From Sandaracinus sp964481145 (GTDB lineage Bacteria > Myxococcota_A > Polyangia > Polyangiales > Sandaracinaceae): a stretch of DNA of 64,000 nucleotides. The DNA lies in the NCBI GenBank assembly GCA_964481145.1, contig CAYZTA010000029.1, positions 1 to 64,000 on the forward strand, given 5' to 3'. A program made the translations under genes and the position numbers. Under the pieces are notes generated by a model. The model was not told where the DNA came from. It searched no databases and was given only the letters and a program-made list of their open reading frames with translations. Positions 34,822-43,860 of the stretch are shown here, in pieces. Every line of letters starts with the position of its first letter. The stretch's first letter is position 1.

Positions 34822-36345
34822 TTGCGTCTTCAGTCGTCCAAACAAAGCGTCCCTTGCCTCGCTGTCCGTCGTGAACTAAGCCGGCGCCCGGTGCTTCTAC
34901 CTGTCGGTCAGACACGGAAGCTTTGGCTTCGTCGTGTATTGGTGCTCGGATGTGCGACGCTGGCGAGTGGGCTCGCGTGGGTGTTCGAACTCCCAGGACA
35001 TCGCGAACTCGTGAACTGGTTCTATCCGGTGCGCTGGCGCGCGCTGGACCTACCGGCGATGTCCGTCGCGTTTGGGATCGCGGCGTTGGTGTTGGCGTGG
35101 TTGGTTCTGCGTGTCGCTGCTGCGCGCAGACACGGGCTCGCGTTGGCGCTGCTCGTGAGCACGAGTCTCGCGGCTCAGTTTGCAGCACTGCTCCTCGTTG
35201 GACCGAATTTCGAGACCGCAGTCGAGCGTTGCGAAGGGGGGCATGGTGCCTTCTTGAAGGCTGCTCATGACACACGGGATCGAGCGCTGCTCGAGGTCCT
35301 GCGCGCCTATCCAGAGGAGGCCACCGAGGGACGGTTGGGAGCTTTTGCTCCGAGCAAGCCACCAGGCACGTTCGCAGTGTATCGCTGGATCTACGATCTC
35401 GGCACGCGCGAGCCTCTGCTCACGGTGCTCGCTCCGATCCACGAGTTCGCCATGAGTCGTCCACATTTGCGTGCCTATCCCGACGCAGTTGCCGCGGCGA
35501 TCGTGCTTTTTCCACTTCTTACAGCATTCGTCACGCTGCCCATCGTCTGGCTAGGGCGCTCGCTGAGCGGACACGTGATGGTGGGGTACTGGTCCGCTTT
35601 GATATGGACGAGCTGCCCGGCGGTGCTCGTGATCACACATCACACCGATGGCTCTTGGTATCCGCTCCTTGTCGTCACAGCGTGCGCAGCTGCCGCGTCG
35701 GGCGTTCGCAATGATCGCGTGGCGTTCTCGTTCGGCGGGGGGCTTGTGCTCGCCCTTGCGATTTGGAGCAGCTATGGACTTTTGCCCTCGTTTGGATTCG
35801 CGATTGCGGCGCAGCTCGCGGTATCGGTCCATCGCGGACCGCCGAGCGAGCTCAGTCGCATTGCGCGACACGTCACAGCCCTCGGACTCGGGCTCGGGAC
35901 CGGGTTCGCCGCCCTCGTGGGAAGCGGCATATTCGCCTCGCCGCTCGAGGGGTATCGCGTCGCGATGGAGTACCATGAGCGCTGGAAAAACGGCTTCATT
36001 GGAGGCCGGTGGGGCCTCACCGGTGCACTGGAATTTTGGGCATGGGCAGGGCTTCCTCTGTTGGCGCTCTTCTTCGCTGCGCTCACGAACTCGTTCTCTC
36101 GTCGAGCACGCGCGTGGACCCTGCTCGGCGGGCTGGTGCTCGCTGTGCACCTCGTTGTCCTGCTCTACGCAGGGTGCAACGAATCGGCCCGGCTCTGGCT
36201 CTTCCAGCTTCCGCTGTTCGTGGTCGTTGTCGCAAGCGATCTTTGGTACGTGTCAGCACGCTCTGATCGACATCTGCTGATCGCTCTTGTGCTCGCCGCA
36301 CAGTTCGCGCTCACCCCGATCACGCGGGCGGGAGGAGGGTGGTAA
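34822..36345 (+). CDS. Polytopic membrane protein, GT39-like glycosyltransferase
   Basis: Up to 507 residues with about ten hydrophobic segments. A loop after the second or third segment contains SKPPGTFAVYRWIYDL, which resembles the acidic/extracytoplasmic loop region of GT-C enzymes (GT39, ArnT/PMT type) that use polyprenyl-phosphate sugars. The evidence is topology plus this motif, so the call is tentative. The start is either the TTG at 34822 or a GTG at 34891. It follows the sulfatase-like gene by eight bases, suggesting that both modify the same cell-surface polymer. Confidence 0.6.
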   Translation: MRLQSSKQSVPCLAVRRELSRRPVLLPVGQTRKLWLRRVLVLGCATLASGLAWVFELPGHRELVNWFYPVRWRALDLPAMSVAFGIAALVLAWLVLRVAAARRHGLALALLVSTSLAAQFAALLLVGPNFETAVERCEGGHGAFLKAAHDTRDRALLEVLRAYPEEATEGRLGAFAPSKPPGTFAVYRWIYDLGTREPLLTVLAPIHEFAMSRPHLRAYPDAVAAAIVLFPLLTAFVTLPIVWLGRSLSGHVMVGYWSALIWTSCPAVLVITHHTDGSWYPLLVVTACAAAASGVRNDRVAFSFGGGLVLALAIWSSYGLLPSFGFAIAAQLAVSVHRGPPSELSRIARHVTALGLGLGTGFAALVGSGIFASPLEGYRVAMEYHERWKNGFIGGRWGLTGALEFWAWAGLPLLALFFAALTNSFSRRARAWTLLGGLVLAVHLVVLLYAGCNESARLWLFQLPLFVVVVASDLWYVSARSDRHLLIALVLAAQFALTPITRAGGGW

Positions 36346-36353
36346 AGGTCTCA

Positions 36354-36782
36354 TCATGGTCGGCTCGCGTCGAAAGCAAGTGCGAGGAAACCTACGGCGA
36401 GGCCGAGAAAGCCAAAGAGAGCGCCGGTCACCGACAGGCCGATCACCAACGCAAAGCCTGCCGTTCCAAGACGCTGCTTCGCTGTTGGGTCGCGCAGTGC
36501 GTAGATCAACGTGCCAATCCCCATGAACACCGAGATTGGCGCGAGCAAAAAATAAAACGTTCCCAACATGGATAAACAACACGTCGCGATTCCCAGAAGT
36601 GACGACGTTGCCGAAGCGCCGTAGAGGTTGCGCACCGACGTCGGGTCTTGGGCCTCGACCACTGTGTTCGACTGAGCCACTGCTTGGGCCGAACGACAGG
36701 TACGGCAAACCAATCTCCCCGAATCGTCGTACGCAGCCGTCGATGGGTCGAACGACTGCTGACATAGCGGACAAACCGACAT
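36354..36782 (-). CDS. Zinc-ribbon membrane protein
   Basis: 142 residues from the second of two adjacent ATGs, behind GAGGAGGG. The N-terminus has two CxxC pairs (CPLCQQ, and CRTCRS about 20 residues later), forming a predicted zinc ribbon. Two or three hydrophobic segments follow (about residues 62-85, 85-100 and 110-138), as in DUF4190-type proteins. It is a small integral membrane protein of unknown role. It converges with the glycosyltransferase-like gene and lies downstream of the YHS lipoprotein gene, separated from it by a strong terminator. Confidence 0.72.
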   Translation of the reverse strand: MSVCPLCQQSFDPSTAAYDDSGRLVCRTCRSAQAVAQSNTVVEAQDPTSVRNLYGASATSSLLGIATCCLSMLGTFYFLLAPISVFMGIGTLIYALRDPTAKQRLGTAGFALVIGLSVTGALFGFLGLAVGFLALAFDASRP

Positions 36783-36863
36783 CATCCCTCCTCGGAATCA
36801 CGTTCCGAATCATTATACCGGGACGTTGCGAGGCTCTTTGATGACCAACGACAAAAATTAAAG

Positions 36864-36900
36864 AAAAAGGGAGCACGACGTTTCGTCGTGGCTCCCTTTT
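36864..36900 (-). terminator. Rho-independent terminator of the YHS lipoprotein gene
   Basis: Read on the minus strand, AAAAGGGAGC(C)ACGACG pairs with CGTCGTGCTCCCTTTT around an AAA loop with one bulged base, and is followed by CTTTAATTTTT. It starts 18 bases after the YHS gene stop. Stem strength and T-rich tail make this the clearest intrinsic terminator in the window. Confidence 0.85.
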
Positions 36901-36917
36901 CGAGCGCTCCAAAAAGC

Positions 36918-37247
36918 TCAGCTCTCGGAGTCGGCTTCTTCGTGGTCGTGCGGCAGGTATTGATGCGGGTTCGCTTGGAAACGCTCCCCACAACCAGGGC
37001 AGCAAAAATAGTAGGTGTGGCCGTCGTGCTCTGCCGTGGGTGAGTTCTCGGTGACGACGAATTCCTCGCCGCTCACCGGGCAGGTGGTGCGATCCCCAAT
37101 CTGTGCTTGGCTGAACGGCACGAGGGTCTGCTGTTCGGCGCCGCTCGTCGGAGCCTCGCTCTCGGCCGTCGTCGAAGAAGAAGATGCAGCTCCGCCGCAC
37201 GCGGCAAGAGCAAGCCCAGCAAGGAGAATCAGAGTATTCCGTGTCAT
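36918..37247 (-). CDS. YHS/TRASH-type metal-binding lipoprotein
   Basis: 109 residues from the ATG at 37247 (MTRNTLILLAGLALAACGG), with a textbook lipoprotein signal; longer starts at 37259 and 37325 precede it. A Ser/Thr/Ala linker leads to a YHS-like domain: TTCPVSGEEFVV, then TYYFCCPGCGERF, ending with NPHQYLPHDHEEADSES, which is His/Glu-rich. The Cys pattern C-x(n)-CCxxC suggests binding of copper or another heavy metal in the envelope. It has its own terminator downstream. Confidence 0.85.
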   Translation of the reverse strand: MTRNTLILLAGLALAACGGAASSSSTTAESEAPTSGAEQQTLVPFSQAQIGDRTTCPVSGEEFVVTENSPTAEHDGHTYYFCCPGCGERFQANPHQYLPHDHEEADSES

Positions 37248-37388
37248 GGTGCACTTCATAACGCGAGCCGCCCGGGAAGGCTCGTACGAACCGAAGGACA
37301 TTCCGAGTTTTCTCACGGTTCGCACTTATTTGATGATACAGACCACGAAGCTTGACGGACCGGGTCTCGGCGCCCACGATCGCGCGCC
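37248..37388. promoter_or_regulatory. Divergent region between the YHS gene and the isoprenoid operon
   Basis: A 141-base gap with starts on both sides. An AT-richer stretch around 37310-37345 could hold the promoter of the isoprenoid operon. No palindrome stands out. Confidence 0.3.
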
Positions 37389-38420
37389 ATGACATCCAAG
37401 GGGCAATGGTTGGACGAAGTCCGAAACGGCGTGGACGCTCGTCTGGCCCAGTTTTTCGAGGCTGAAACGGCGCATGCGAAGACGCTCGCGCCAGAAGCCG
37501 TCGAGCTCGTCGATGCGATTGCGGCGCTGACCATGCGGGGCGGCAAACGGCTTCGACCTGCCGTGCTCGTGGCGGCGTTTCGCAGTGTCGCTCCCGAGCG
37601 CGGTTGGCAAGAGACACTGCCTGCGTGTGCGGCGCTCGAGATGCTCCAGAGTTATTTGCTCATCCACGACGATTGGATGGACGGGGACGAGCAGCGTCGA
37701 GGTGGCCCTGCCGTCCATGCTGCGATCGCAACGCAGCATGGTGACGCGCATTTGGGCGCGAGCCTTGCCGTGCTCGCGGGAGATCTTGCGTCGGCTTATG
37801 CACAGCAACTCGTGCTCGAGTCGTTCGAGTCGGCAGTGCGCGCGAAAGATATGCTCGCGGCGTTCGTTCGCATGCAGGTCGAGGTCGTCATGGGCCAGAG
37901 CCTCGATCTTCTTGCGATCGCCGACGTCTCGCGAATGCAACAGCTCAAGACGGGCAGCTACACGGTCGCAGGGCCGCTGCGTCTCGGAGCGCTCATCGGG
38001 GGCGCATCGGACGCTCAAATGGCGGCGCTCGAGGCCTTCGGCGCGCCCATGGGCGAGGCGTTCCAAGTTCGCGACGATCTGCTCGGGACCTTCGGGGATC
38101 CACGCGCCACAGGCAAGCCTTCGGGCAACGACGTGCGAGCGGGAAAGCGCACCGCGCTCGTGCGTGAGTGTGAGCGTCTCCTCAGCGGCAGCGAGCGTGA
38201 ATTGCTGACGCGTGTGCTCGGAAAGCGCGACGCAAGCGATGCCGAGGTCGCCGCCGTGACCGAGCTCTTCGTGAAATCAGGCGCGCGGAAGAACGTCGAG
38301 CAAAAACTCACGACGCTCCTCGACCAGGCCTGCGCCGCCCTCGAGGGCGGCGTGCTCGCCGATCCGGGGCGATCGATGCTTCGAGAGCTCGCAGGCGCCC
38401 TCGCGATTCGTGACCGATGA
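37389..38420 (+). CDS. Polyprenyl (farnesyl/geranylgeranyl) diphosphate synthase
   Basis: 343 residues of the trans-prenyltransferase family. The first aspartate-rich motif DDWMDGD is at 94-100 (DDxxD, without the two-residue insertion), the substrate-binding GGKRLRP at 51-57, and the second Asp motif in FQVRDDLLGTFGD. It condenses IPP with allylic diphosphates. Chain length cannot be fixed by eye; the residues before the first motif (LQSYLLIH) suggest a C15 to C20 product. It begins an operon with mevalonate kinase and diphosphomevalonate decarboxylase, joined by ATGA overlaps. Confidence 0.92.
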   Translation: MTSKGQWLDEVRNGVDARLAQFFEAETAHAKTLAPEAVELVDAIAALTMRGGKRLRPAVLVAAFRSVAPERGWQETLPACAALEMLQSYLLIHDDWMDGDEQRRGGPAVHAAIATQHGDAHLGASLAVLAGDLASAYAQQLVLESFESAVRAKDMLAAFVRMQVEVVMGQSLDLLAIADVSRMQQLKTGSYTVAGPLRLGALIGGASDAQMAALEAFGAPMGEAFQVRDDLLGTFGDPRATGKPSGNDVRAGKRTALVRECERLLSGSERELLTRVLGKRDASDAEVAAVTELFVKSGARKNVEQKLTTLLDQACAALEGGVLADPGRSMLRELAGALAIRDR

Positions 38421-39358
38421 ACGCGCTCGGAGAACAGGTGGGCATCGGGAACGCTCACGGAAAGATCATTCTCTTTGGTGAGCATTCGGTCGTGTACGGC
38501 CGGCCTGCGCTCGCAGCGGGCTTGCCCAATGGTGCGCGCGCACGCGCATGGAGCACGGCACAAACGAGCACATTGAGCGTGACCCCATGGGGGGTCACGG
38601 TAAAACCAGATCGCGAGCGCTCCCTCTCGATGGCGTTCGCCACGCTGCTCGAGGCCGCAGGCGTTTCGTCGGGTGTTCGTGTCGAAGCGGAGCTCGAGAT
38701 CCCAGGGGGCTCCGGTCTTGGTTCGAGCGCTGCGCTCGGCGTCGCGGTGCTGCGTGCTCTCGATTCACTCCGTGGCATCGATCGCGACGAAGCGTCCATG
38801 CTCGATGTCTCGCTTGCATGGGAGCGCATCTTTCATGGCAACCCATCGGGCATCGACAATGCGATGGCGATCGCAGGTGGGCTCGCGCAGTACGTGCGTG
38901 GTGAAGGGAACGAGCGTGTACGCGCGCGCAAGCCGATGATGTTGGTGATCGGCGACTCCGGCGAACCTTGTTCGACCAAGATCACAGTCGACAATGTGGC
39001 GCGACAACACGAAAAGAATCGTGAGCGCATGGAAAAGCATTTCGATGCGATCGCGGCGATCGTGCGCAATGGTCGGCTCGCGATCGAAGCGGGTGACATG
39101 CCGGCGTTGGGGCAGCTCTTCGATATGAATCAGTCGCTGCTCGCGGGGATGCTCGTATCCACGGCCACCCTCGAAGAGATGATCGGTGCGGCGCGTCACG
39201 CCGGCGCGCTCGGAGCCAAGTTGACGGGAGGCGGAGGTGGCGGTTGCATGATCGCGCTCGCGATCGATCGTCCATCCGCAGAGAAAATCAAAGACGCGAT
39301 CGAAGCGCTCGGCAAGCGCGCTTTCATCGCGATCGTCGGAGGAAGCGAAGAGGTATGA
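38417..39358 (+). CDS. mvk: Mevalonate kinase
   Basis: 313 residues, a GHMP kinase that phosphorylates mevalonate at C5. Motif 1 is GKIILFGEHSVVYGRPAL near residues 14-31. The ATP loop GGSGLGSSAALGVAVLRA is typical of mevalonate kinases, and motif 3 is KLTGGGGGGCMIAL. The GIDNAMA segment fits the substrate site. Its ATG overlaps the synthase stop (ATGA), and its own stop overlaps the decarboxylase ATG in the same way, so the three are translationally coupled. Confidence 0.93.
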   Translation: MNALGEQVGIGNAHGKIILFGEHSVVYGRPALAAGLPNGARARAWSTAQTSTLSVTPWGVTVKPDRERSLSMAFATLLEAAGVSSGVRVEAELEIPGGSGLGSSAALGVAVLRALDSLRGIDRDEASMLDVSLAWERIFHGNPSGIDNAMAIAGGLAQYVRGEGNERVRARKPMMLVIGDSGEPCSTKITVDNVARQHEKNRERMEKHFDAIAAIVRNGRLAIEAGDMPALGQLFDMNQSLLAGMLVSTATLEEMIGAARHAGALGAKLTGGGGGGCMIALAIDRPSAEKIKDAIEALGKRAFIAIVGGSEEV

Positions 39359-40338
39359 GTCGCGTACCGGGTCGAGCTGAAGCATGTGCGCGCGCGAACA
39401 TCGCGCTCGCGAAATATTGGGGAAAAAGCGACGACAAACTGAATCTTCCTGCGGTGCCGAGCCTCTCGATCACGCTCGAGCCGATGCGCACGGAGACTTC
39501 GGTCGAGCTCGATGAGTCGCTACCGAACGATACGTTCGAACTCGATTCCGCCCCTGCGCGTGAAGGAGAGACCCGTCGGGTCACGGAGTTGCTCGAGCGC
39601 GTGCGCACAGAAAGCGGTCTGTCGACCAAAGCGCGCGTCAAGAGTCGCAATCATTTCCCGACCGCGTCGGGCTTGGCTTCGAGCGCATCGGGCTTCGCGG
39701 CGCTCGCCGCCGCCGCACGCGCGGCCTACGGTCTTGCGCGCGACGATGCCAAAGCGAGCGCGATGGCACGACGCGCGAGTGCGAGCGCAGCGCGTTCGAT
39801 GTACGGTGGCTTCGTCGCACTCGAGCGCGGCGAACCAGGTGATGACGCGCTCTCTGCAACCCCGCTTTGGGGGGCCGATCATTGGGATCTGCGCGTGGTC
39901 GTCGCGGTGATCACCGAAGGACGAAAGAACGTCGGTTCGAGCGAAGGCATGGGACATTCACGCGAGACCTCGCCTTATTGGAATGCGTGGGTCGAGAGCG
40001 CGCCGAAGATGTATCGCGAGATCCGCGAAGCGATCGCGAGGCGCGATTTCGAAAAGCTTGGCCCCGTGGTCGAGCAGAGCTTCACGACGATGCACGCGCT
40101 CGCGTTCACGAGCGCTCCATCGACGCTGTATTTTCAACCCGCGAGCGTGGCGGCGCTTCAGACGGTACGCGCGCTTCGCGATCAGGGCGTGCCCGTGTGG
40201 CCCACGATGGACGCTGGGCCCCACGTCAAAGCCGTGTGCCCTGCCGAAGCGGCAAAGAAGGTCGAGAGCGCGCTCGCGAAGACTCCGGGCGTCCTCCGCA
40301 CGCTCCTCGCCTCCCCGGGCCCTGGCATCGAAGTTTGA
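39355..40338 (+). CDS. mvaD: Diphosphomevalonate decarboxylase
   Basis: 327 residues. The ATP-dependent enzyme turns mevalonate-5-diphosphate into isopentenyl diphosphate. Family blocks: ANIALAKYWGKSDDKLNLP at the N-terminus, NHFPTASGLASSASGFAALA for ATP binding, the catalytic-region SMYGGFVALERG, and MDAGPHVKAVC near the end. It is the last gene of the isoprenoid operon. Phosphomevalonate kinase, the enzyme for the preceding step, is encoded apart at 29820-30791. HMG-CoA synthase, HMG-CoA reductase and IPP isomerase are not in the window. Confidence 0.95.
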   Translation: MSRVPGRAEACARANIALAKYWGKSDDKLNLPAVPSLSITLEPMRTETSVELDESLPNDTFELDSAPAREGETRRVTELLERVRTESGLSTKARVKSRNHFPTASGLASSASGFAALAAAARAAYGLARDDAKASAMARRASASAARSMYGGFVALERGEPGDDALSATPLWGADHWDLRVVVAVITEGRKNVGSSEGMGHSRETSPYWNAWVESAPKMYREIREAIARRDFEKLGPVVEQSFTTMHALAFTSAPSTLYFQPASVAALQTVRALRDQGVPVWPTMDAGPHVKAVCPAEAAKKVESALAKTPGVLRTLLASPGPGIEV

Positions 40339-40349
40339 GCCCTATGGGC

Positions 40350-40368
40350 CCAGGTATAAATCACCTGG
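40350..40368. terminator. Possible hairpin between mvaD and the HAD gene
   Basis: Perfect six-base arms CCAGGT (40350-40355) and ACCTGG (40363-40368) with an AT-rich seven-base loop lie between convergent genes. There is no T-run, so the terminator call is weak. Confidence 0.3.
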
Positions 40369-40410
40369 CGCATCGGCGCTCTCGCTGATCAGATGATTGA
40401 TACCCTGCCC

Positions 40411-41373
40411 CTATGCCTGTGATTCCGTGCCCTTTGCCAGGGACTGGAATGAAAAGACCCTTTTCCAATCTCTCTTCATGTCGACGATGATCCACCCGTG
40501 CTTCGGTGCGTCGTCCAATGCGCGTGAGAGGCGACCCACGCGGGTCTCGCGATCGTAAGCCCATTCGCGCTCCGCGTCGGTGTGGTGAAGAATCAGACCC
40601 ATACGAAGTCCCGGGCTCGATGTGCACCATTCGAGCATTTCGAAATCTCCATCGGAGTTTCCGAACGCGACGATGGGACGACGGCCGATCGCCTGATGAA
40701 TTCCTACGGGTTTGCCGGCCTTGTCATCGACGAGATCGATCTCTGCCAACCGTCGGAGCACAGGCTCTCCGTTTTCTCGTTCGTATTTCACCTTCACTCG
40801 ACTTCCAATGACCTGCTCGGGCGGGATTCCGTAGATAGGCTCGACCAAGGGCCGCATGAATTCCACGCCGCCACCGGATACGATGAAAACTTTGAAGGCG
40901 TTCGAGCGCAAGCATGCGATCAATTCCAACATGGGCGCGTAGACGAGCTCGGTGTAGAGCCGATTGAAACGAGGATGTCGCGCTGAGGCCGCCCACCTCT
41001 CAACGAGAACTTCGAACTCCGCGGTGGTGTTTCCAACATGGGTCGCAACGACGAGTTCCACCAAGCCTCGTTCGCCGGAGGCGGCAACGGCTTTGAAGTC
41101 ATGTTCGAGAACACCTTTGAAGGGCTGTCTCTCCTCCCACTCCGGATGGGAGGGGGCGAGATCCTTCACACGCTCCAAAACGAAAGAGAATTGACAATAG
41201 ATCGGCTGCTCTGCCCAGAGCGTCCCGTCGTTGTCGAATACTGCGATTCGCTCTGCCTCGGGTACGAAATCCGCTCCAGGCTGAGTCGCTCGAGTGATGA
41301 AATCGAGGAGGGCTCGCTTGGCAGCTCCTTCGTTCCAGGAGGGAAGTCGAAGACCGGTCTCGTCAGGCACCAC
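40411..41373 (-). CDS. HAD-superfamily phosphatase
   Basis: 320 residues. The haloacid dehalogenase nucleophile motif is VFDNDGTLWAEQP (first Asp as nucleophile, second as acid/base), motif II is in IVSGGG, and motif III/IV is in VAFGNSDGDFEML. The insertion between them is large, as in phosphoserine-phosphatase-like (PSP) enzymes. Likely a phosphomonoesterase of unknown substrate. The start GTG at 41373 is uncertain, and no signal peptide is visible from it. It converges with mvaD and lies downstream of a large lipoprotein gene. Confidence 0.83.
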   Translation of the reverse strand: MVPDETGLRLPSWNEGAAKRALLDFITRATQPGADFVPEAERIAVFDNDGTLWAEQPIYCQFSFVLERVKDLAPSHPEWEERQPFKGVLEHDFKAVAASGERGLVELVVATHVGNTTAEFEVLVERWAASARHPRFNRLYTELVYAPMLELIACLRSNAFKVFIVSGGGVEFMRPLVEPIYGIPPEQVIGSRVKVKYERENGEPVLRRLAEIDLVDDKAGKPVGIHQAIGRRPIVAFGNSDGDFEMLEWCTSSPGLRMGLILHHTDAEREWAYDRETRVGRLSRALDDAPKHGWIIVDMKRDWKRVFSFQSLAKGTESQA

Positions 41374-41424
41374 CCATGTGGAGCTAGGTCCGCGCAGATG
41401 CCGTGCAACTCCGCCAGAGCACCG

Positions 41425-43794
41425 TCATTCACGGACAAGCATGGTCACATTCGTGATCCCTGCTGGGCCTGGATCAAATATGCATGAGCCCGTCGGCTCT
41501 CCGTCTCCTTGCCAAGCGCCAAAATGAGGAGAGGCGATGCAGGTTTCGCCACTCTCGCAGAGCCCATCTTCATCTCCCACGTCGTCCCCGATGACTTCGA
41601 GCGCGTTCACGAGGAACGTATTTGGAGGATGGCAAGGTTCTGCTGGTTCGCAGATCCCGTCGTCATCTCCCCTACCATCTCCGATGATTTCGAAACGCGC
41701 GAAGTCGGTGAGAGTCACATCTCCTCGCAACCACGCAGGACACATCGCCCCCGCGACCGGTATGGAGACGGTGGCTCCATCTCCGCTTCGATAGAGGAGC
41801 TGATTGTCCGTGGCAGCCAAACGCAAATCCCAAACACGACAGTTCGTGTTGCAGCGACCGAACATCCCGGACTCTGTCAGTGTGGCTCGGTCGCGGCCCC
41901 AGAAACGATAAGGACTTTCGAAGTTCGTCCAATCCGTAGGGGCTGCCGCGAAGCCATCCGCATCCGAGCTGTTGATGGAGTCATCCGCCGTGACTCGACC
42001 CAAAAACGAATGGGTGATCGTTCTGCCGGTGCGAAGGGTGGCAGTCGAGGCCTCTACGCCGTAGTCGGAGGAGCCCTCTGTTCCGCTCACCGTACAGGTG
42101 TTTTCGATGAGTCCAGGCGTCGTGACTCCGCTCTGGATCGTACAGTCCACGGCGTTGTTTCCGACCATGAGCGTCCGGTGAAACTGGCTTCCGTTCGATT
42201 TGACATGGATGCCAGCTCCAGAGTTGTTCGTCGCAACAATCTGGGCGTAACGGCCGGTGCTAGAGGAGAGGTTGAACCCAAGGCTGCTCGCAGACATGAT
42301 CGCTTGTACGATCGTCTTGGTATTGTCATTGTAGATCTCGATACCGGCCGTGTAATTGGCCACCGACGTGACGTGCGAGAGGGTGGTGGCGACGTTGCAG
42401 GAGAAATCGACCCCGCGACCCGCGTTCGACACCGTGACGACGTTCGTCAGGATATTGTCGCGTGTCCCACATACAAGGGCAACCCCTGTGCCCGAGCTGT
42501 TCGACACATAGAGGTTGGACACGACGTTGTGCACCCAATACACGGTCGACACATCGCCTTGCGCGTGAAATCCGTTTCCGGCGTTTGTTGAAATTCGAAT
42601 GTTCGAGAAGCGGTTGAAGCTGCCCATGAGGGCATACACGCCATGCGTGCCGCTGTCTTGTTGGTGAATGTCTTCGAAGCGGCACTCGCGCATCGTTTCC
42701 AGCCGCAGCCCGAAGGAGCCCGTGCTCCTCATTCGAACCCTTCGAACGCGAGAGTTCCTGAGCCCACGCAGGATCATGCCCCGTAGATTGGTGAGAGAGC
42801 GCACCCCTTGAAAGGAGCCTTCGATCCAAAGAAAACTTTGCCCCTCGGCGTACACCAAACACCTCGCGTCGATCGAGCCGCCGGCTGTCGATGCACAGTT
42901 GGTTGGCGCGGCTGCGTCGAAGGACACGGTGACGCCAGGGAGCGTCACCAACGCGATGCGATGATCTCCGAGCGTAATTCCGGTCACGGTTTGATTGGCG
43001 ATCGCGACATAGACATCTCCTATCGCGGTGTCATCGTTCGTGAGGGTGCCACCGCCCATCAAGGGCTTGAGCTGATTTTCCCACCATATCGAGGGAGAGC
43101 TCGCTTCGACTTCCATTCCTTGATGGAAAAGCGTCACGCCAATCGAACGCCAGCTCGAGCCATCGGATTCGATCAAATCTCCAAGCCCACGACCTTGTGC
43201 AAGGCCGTATGAAAAGAAGATCGCGGTCCCGCTACGATCGTCACATCTCCACAAAAATGCGTTGAGGTCGTCGATCAGATTCAGCTCATCACACGATGGA
43301 AAGACGGTTTGGACGCGTCGACGCTCACCCCCGTGGATGCACCGAATACCATCGCTAGGGTCAGGTGGGGGGCAGTCGATGTCGGGCTGGTGATTCGCAT
43401 CTGCAGCGCTCACCGTGGGCAGAACGTAAGCGTTCCACGCAGCATGCGTGGGATAGGTCGGTTCGACGATGAGCGCCCCGGCAGGAGCTGCATCCATGGC
43501 AAGGCTCGAGTCTGTCGAAAAGCTCGAATCCATCGATTCCGCATCCATGTCAAAGCCGCCGTCCACGACGAACGCGTCCGTCTCGGATCCTGCATCTGTG
43601 AGCATGAATCCGTCAGTGGGCACTTCTCCGTCGAACGGGGTCGAGCTGTCGAACGGAATCGAACTGTCGAGCGGAACCGAGCTGTCAAACACATCGTCAG
43701 CTGGAGTAGGGTCGTAATGGATTCGACCGCATGCCAAAAGCAGACAAGCCGCCGCGGTCGAAATCGCCCATCGAGCAGTCTGACGGATGCTCAT
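41425..43794 (-). CDS. Large lipoprotein with Asp/Ser linker and predicted beta-helix
   Basis: 789 residues. A clear lipoprotein signal ends in CLLLACGR. It is followed by about 80 residues rich in Asp and Ser that include near-tandem units of the DSS-x-PFD kind, encoded by 18-base repeats. The centre (about residues 320-560) has many short strands with periodic Gly/Asn and the NV-x-SN-x-G pattern expected of a right-handed parallel beta-helix (PbH1 repeats). The C-terminal part has two Asp/Gly/Cys segments (DGRGDDDGICEPAEPC and DDVGDEDGLCESGETC) that look like calcium sites. A surface glycan-binding or lyase-like role is possible, but no catalytic set is recognised. Confidence 0.8.
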   Translation of the reverse strand: MSIRQTARWAISTAAACLLLACGRIHYDPTPADDVFDSSVPLDSSIPFDSSTPFDGEVPTDGFMLTDAGSETDAFVVDGGFDMDAESMDSSFSTDSSLAMDAAPAGALIVEPTYPTHAAWNAYVLPTVSAADANHQPDIDCPPPDPSDGIRCIHGGERRRVQTVFPSCDELNLIDDLNAFLWRCDDRSGTAIFFSYGLAQGRGLGDLIESDGSSWRSIGVTLFHQGMEVEASSPSIWWENQLKPLMGGGTLTNDDTAIGDVYVAIANQTVTGITLGDHRIALVTLPGVTVSFDAAAPTNCASTAGGSIDARCLVYAEGQSFLWIEGSFQGVRSLTNLRGMILRGLRNSRVRRVRMRSTGSFGLRLETMRECRFEDIHQQDSGTHGVYALMGSFNRFSNIRISTNAGNGFHAQGDVSTVYWVHNVVSNLYVSNSSGTGVALVCGTRDNILTNVVTVSNAGRGVDFSCNVATTLSHVTSVANYTAGIEIYNDNTKTIVQAIMSASSLGFNLSSSTGRYAQIVATNNSGAGIHVKSNGSQFHRTLMVGNNAVDCTIQSGVTTPGLIENTCTVSGTEGSSDYGVEASTATLRTGRTITHSFLGRVTADDSINSSDADGFAAAPTDWTNFESPYRFWGRDRATLTESGMFGRCNTNCRVWDLRLAATDNQLLYRSGDGATVSIPVAGAMCPAWLRGDVTLTDFARFEIIGDGRGDDDGICEPAEPCHPPNTFLVNALEVIGDDVGDEDGLCESGETCIASPHFGAWQGDGEPTGSCIFDPGPAGITNVTMLVRE
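43630..43689 (-). repeat. 18-base tandem repeats in the lipoprotein linker
   Basis: Three near-identical 18-base units (43630-43647, 43648-43665, 43666-43683), plus a decayed fourth, encode the repeated Asp-Ser-Ser linker of the lipoprotein. They are probably prone to length change by slippage. Confidence 0.7.
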
Positions 43795-43860
43795 TGGGCA
43801 TATCGTATCATGGTTGTTTGGGCAGTTGACCCTGCCTTTCGGAGATCTCGCTCTTGGATT

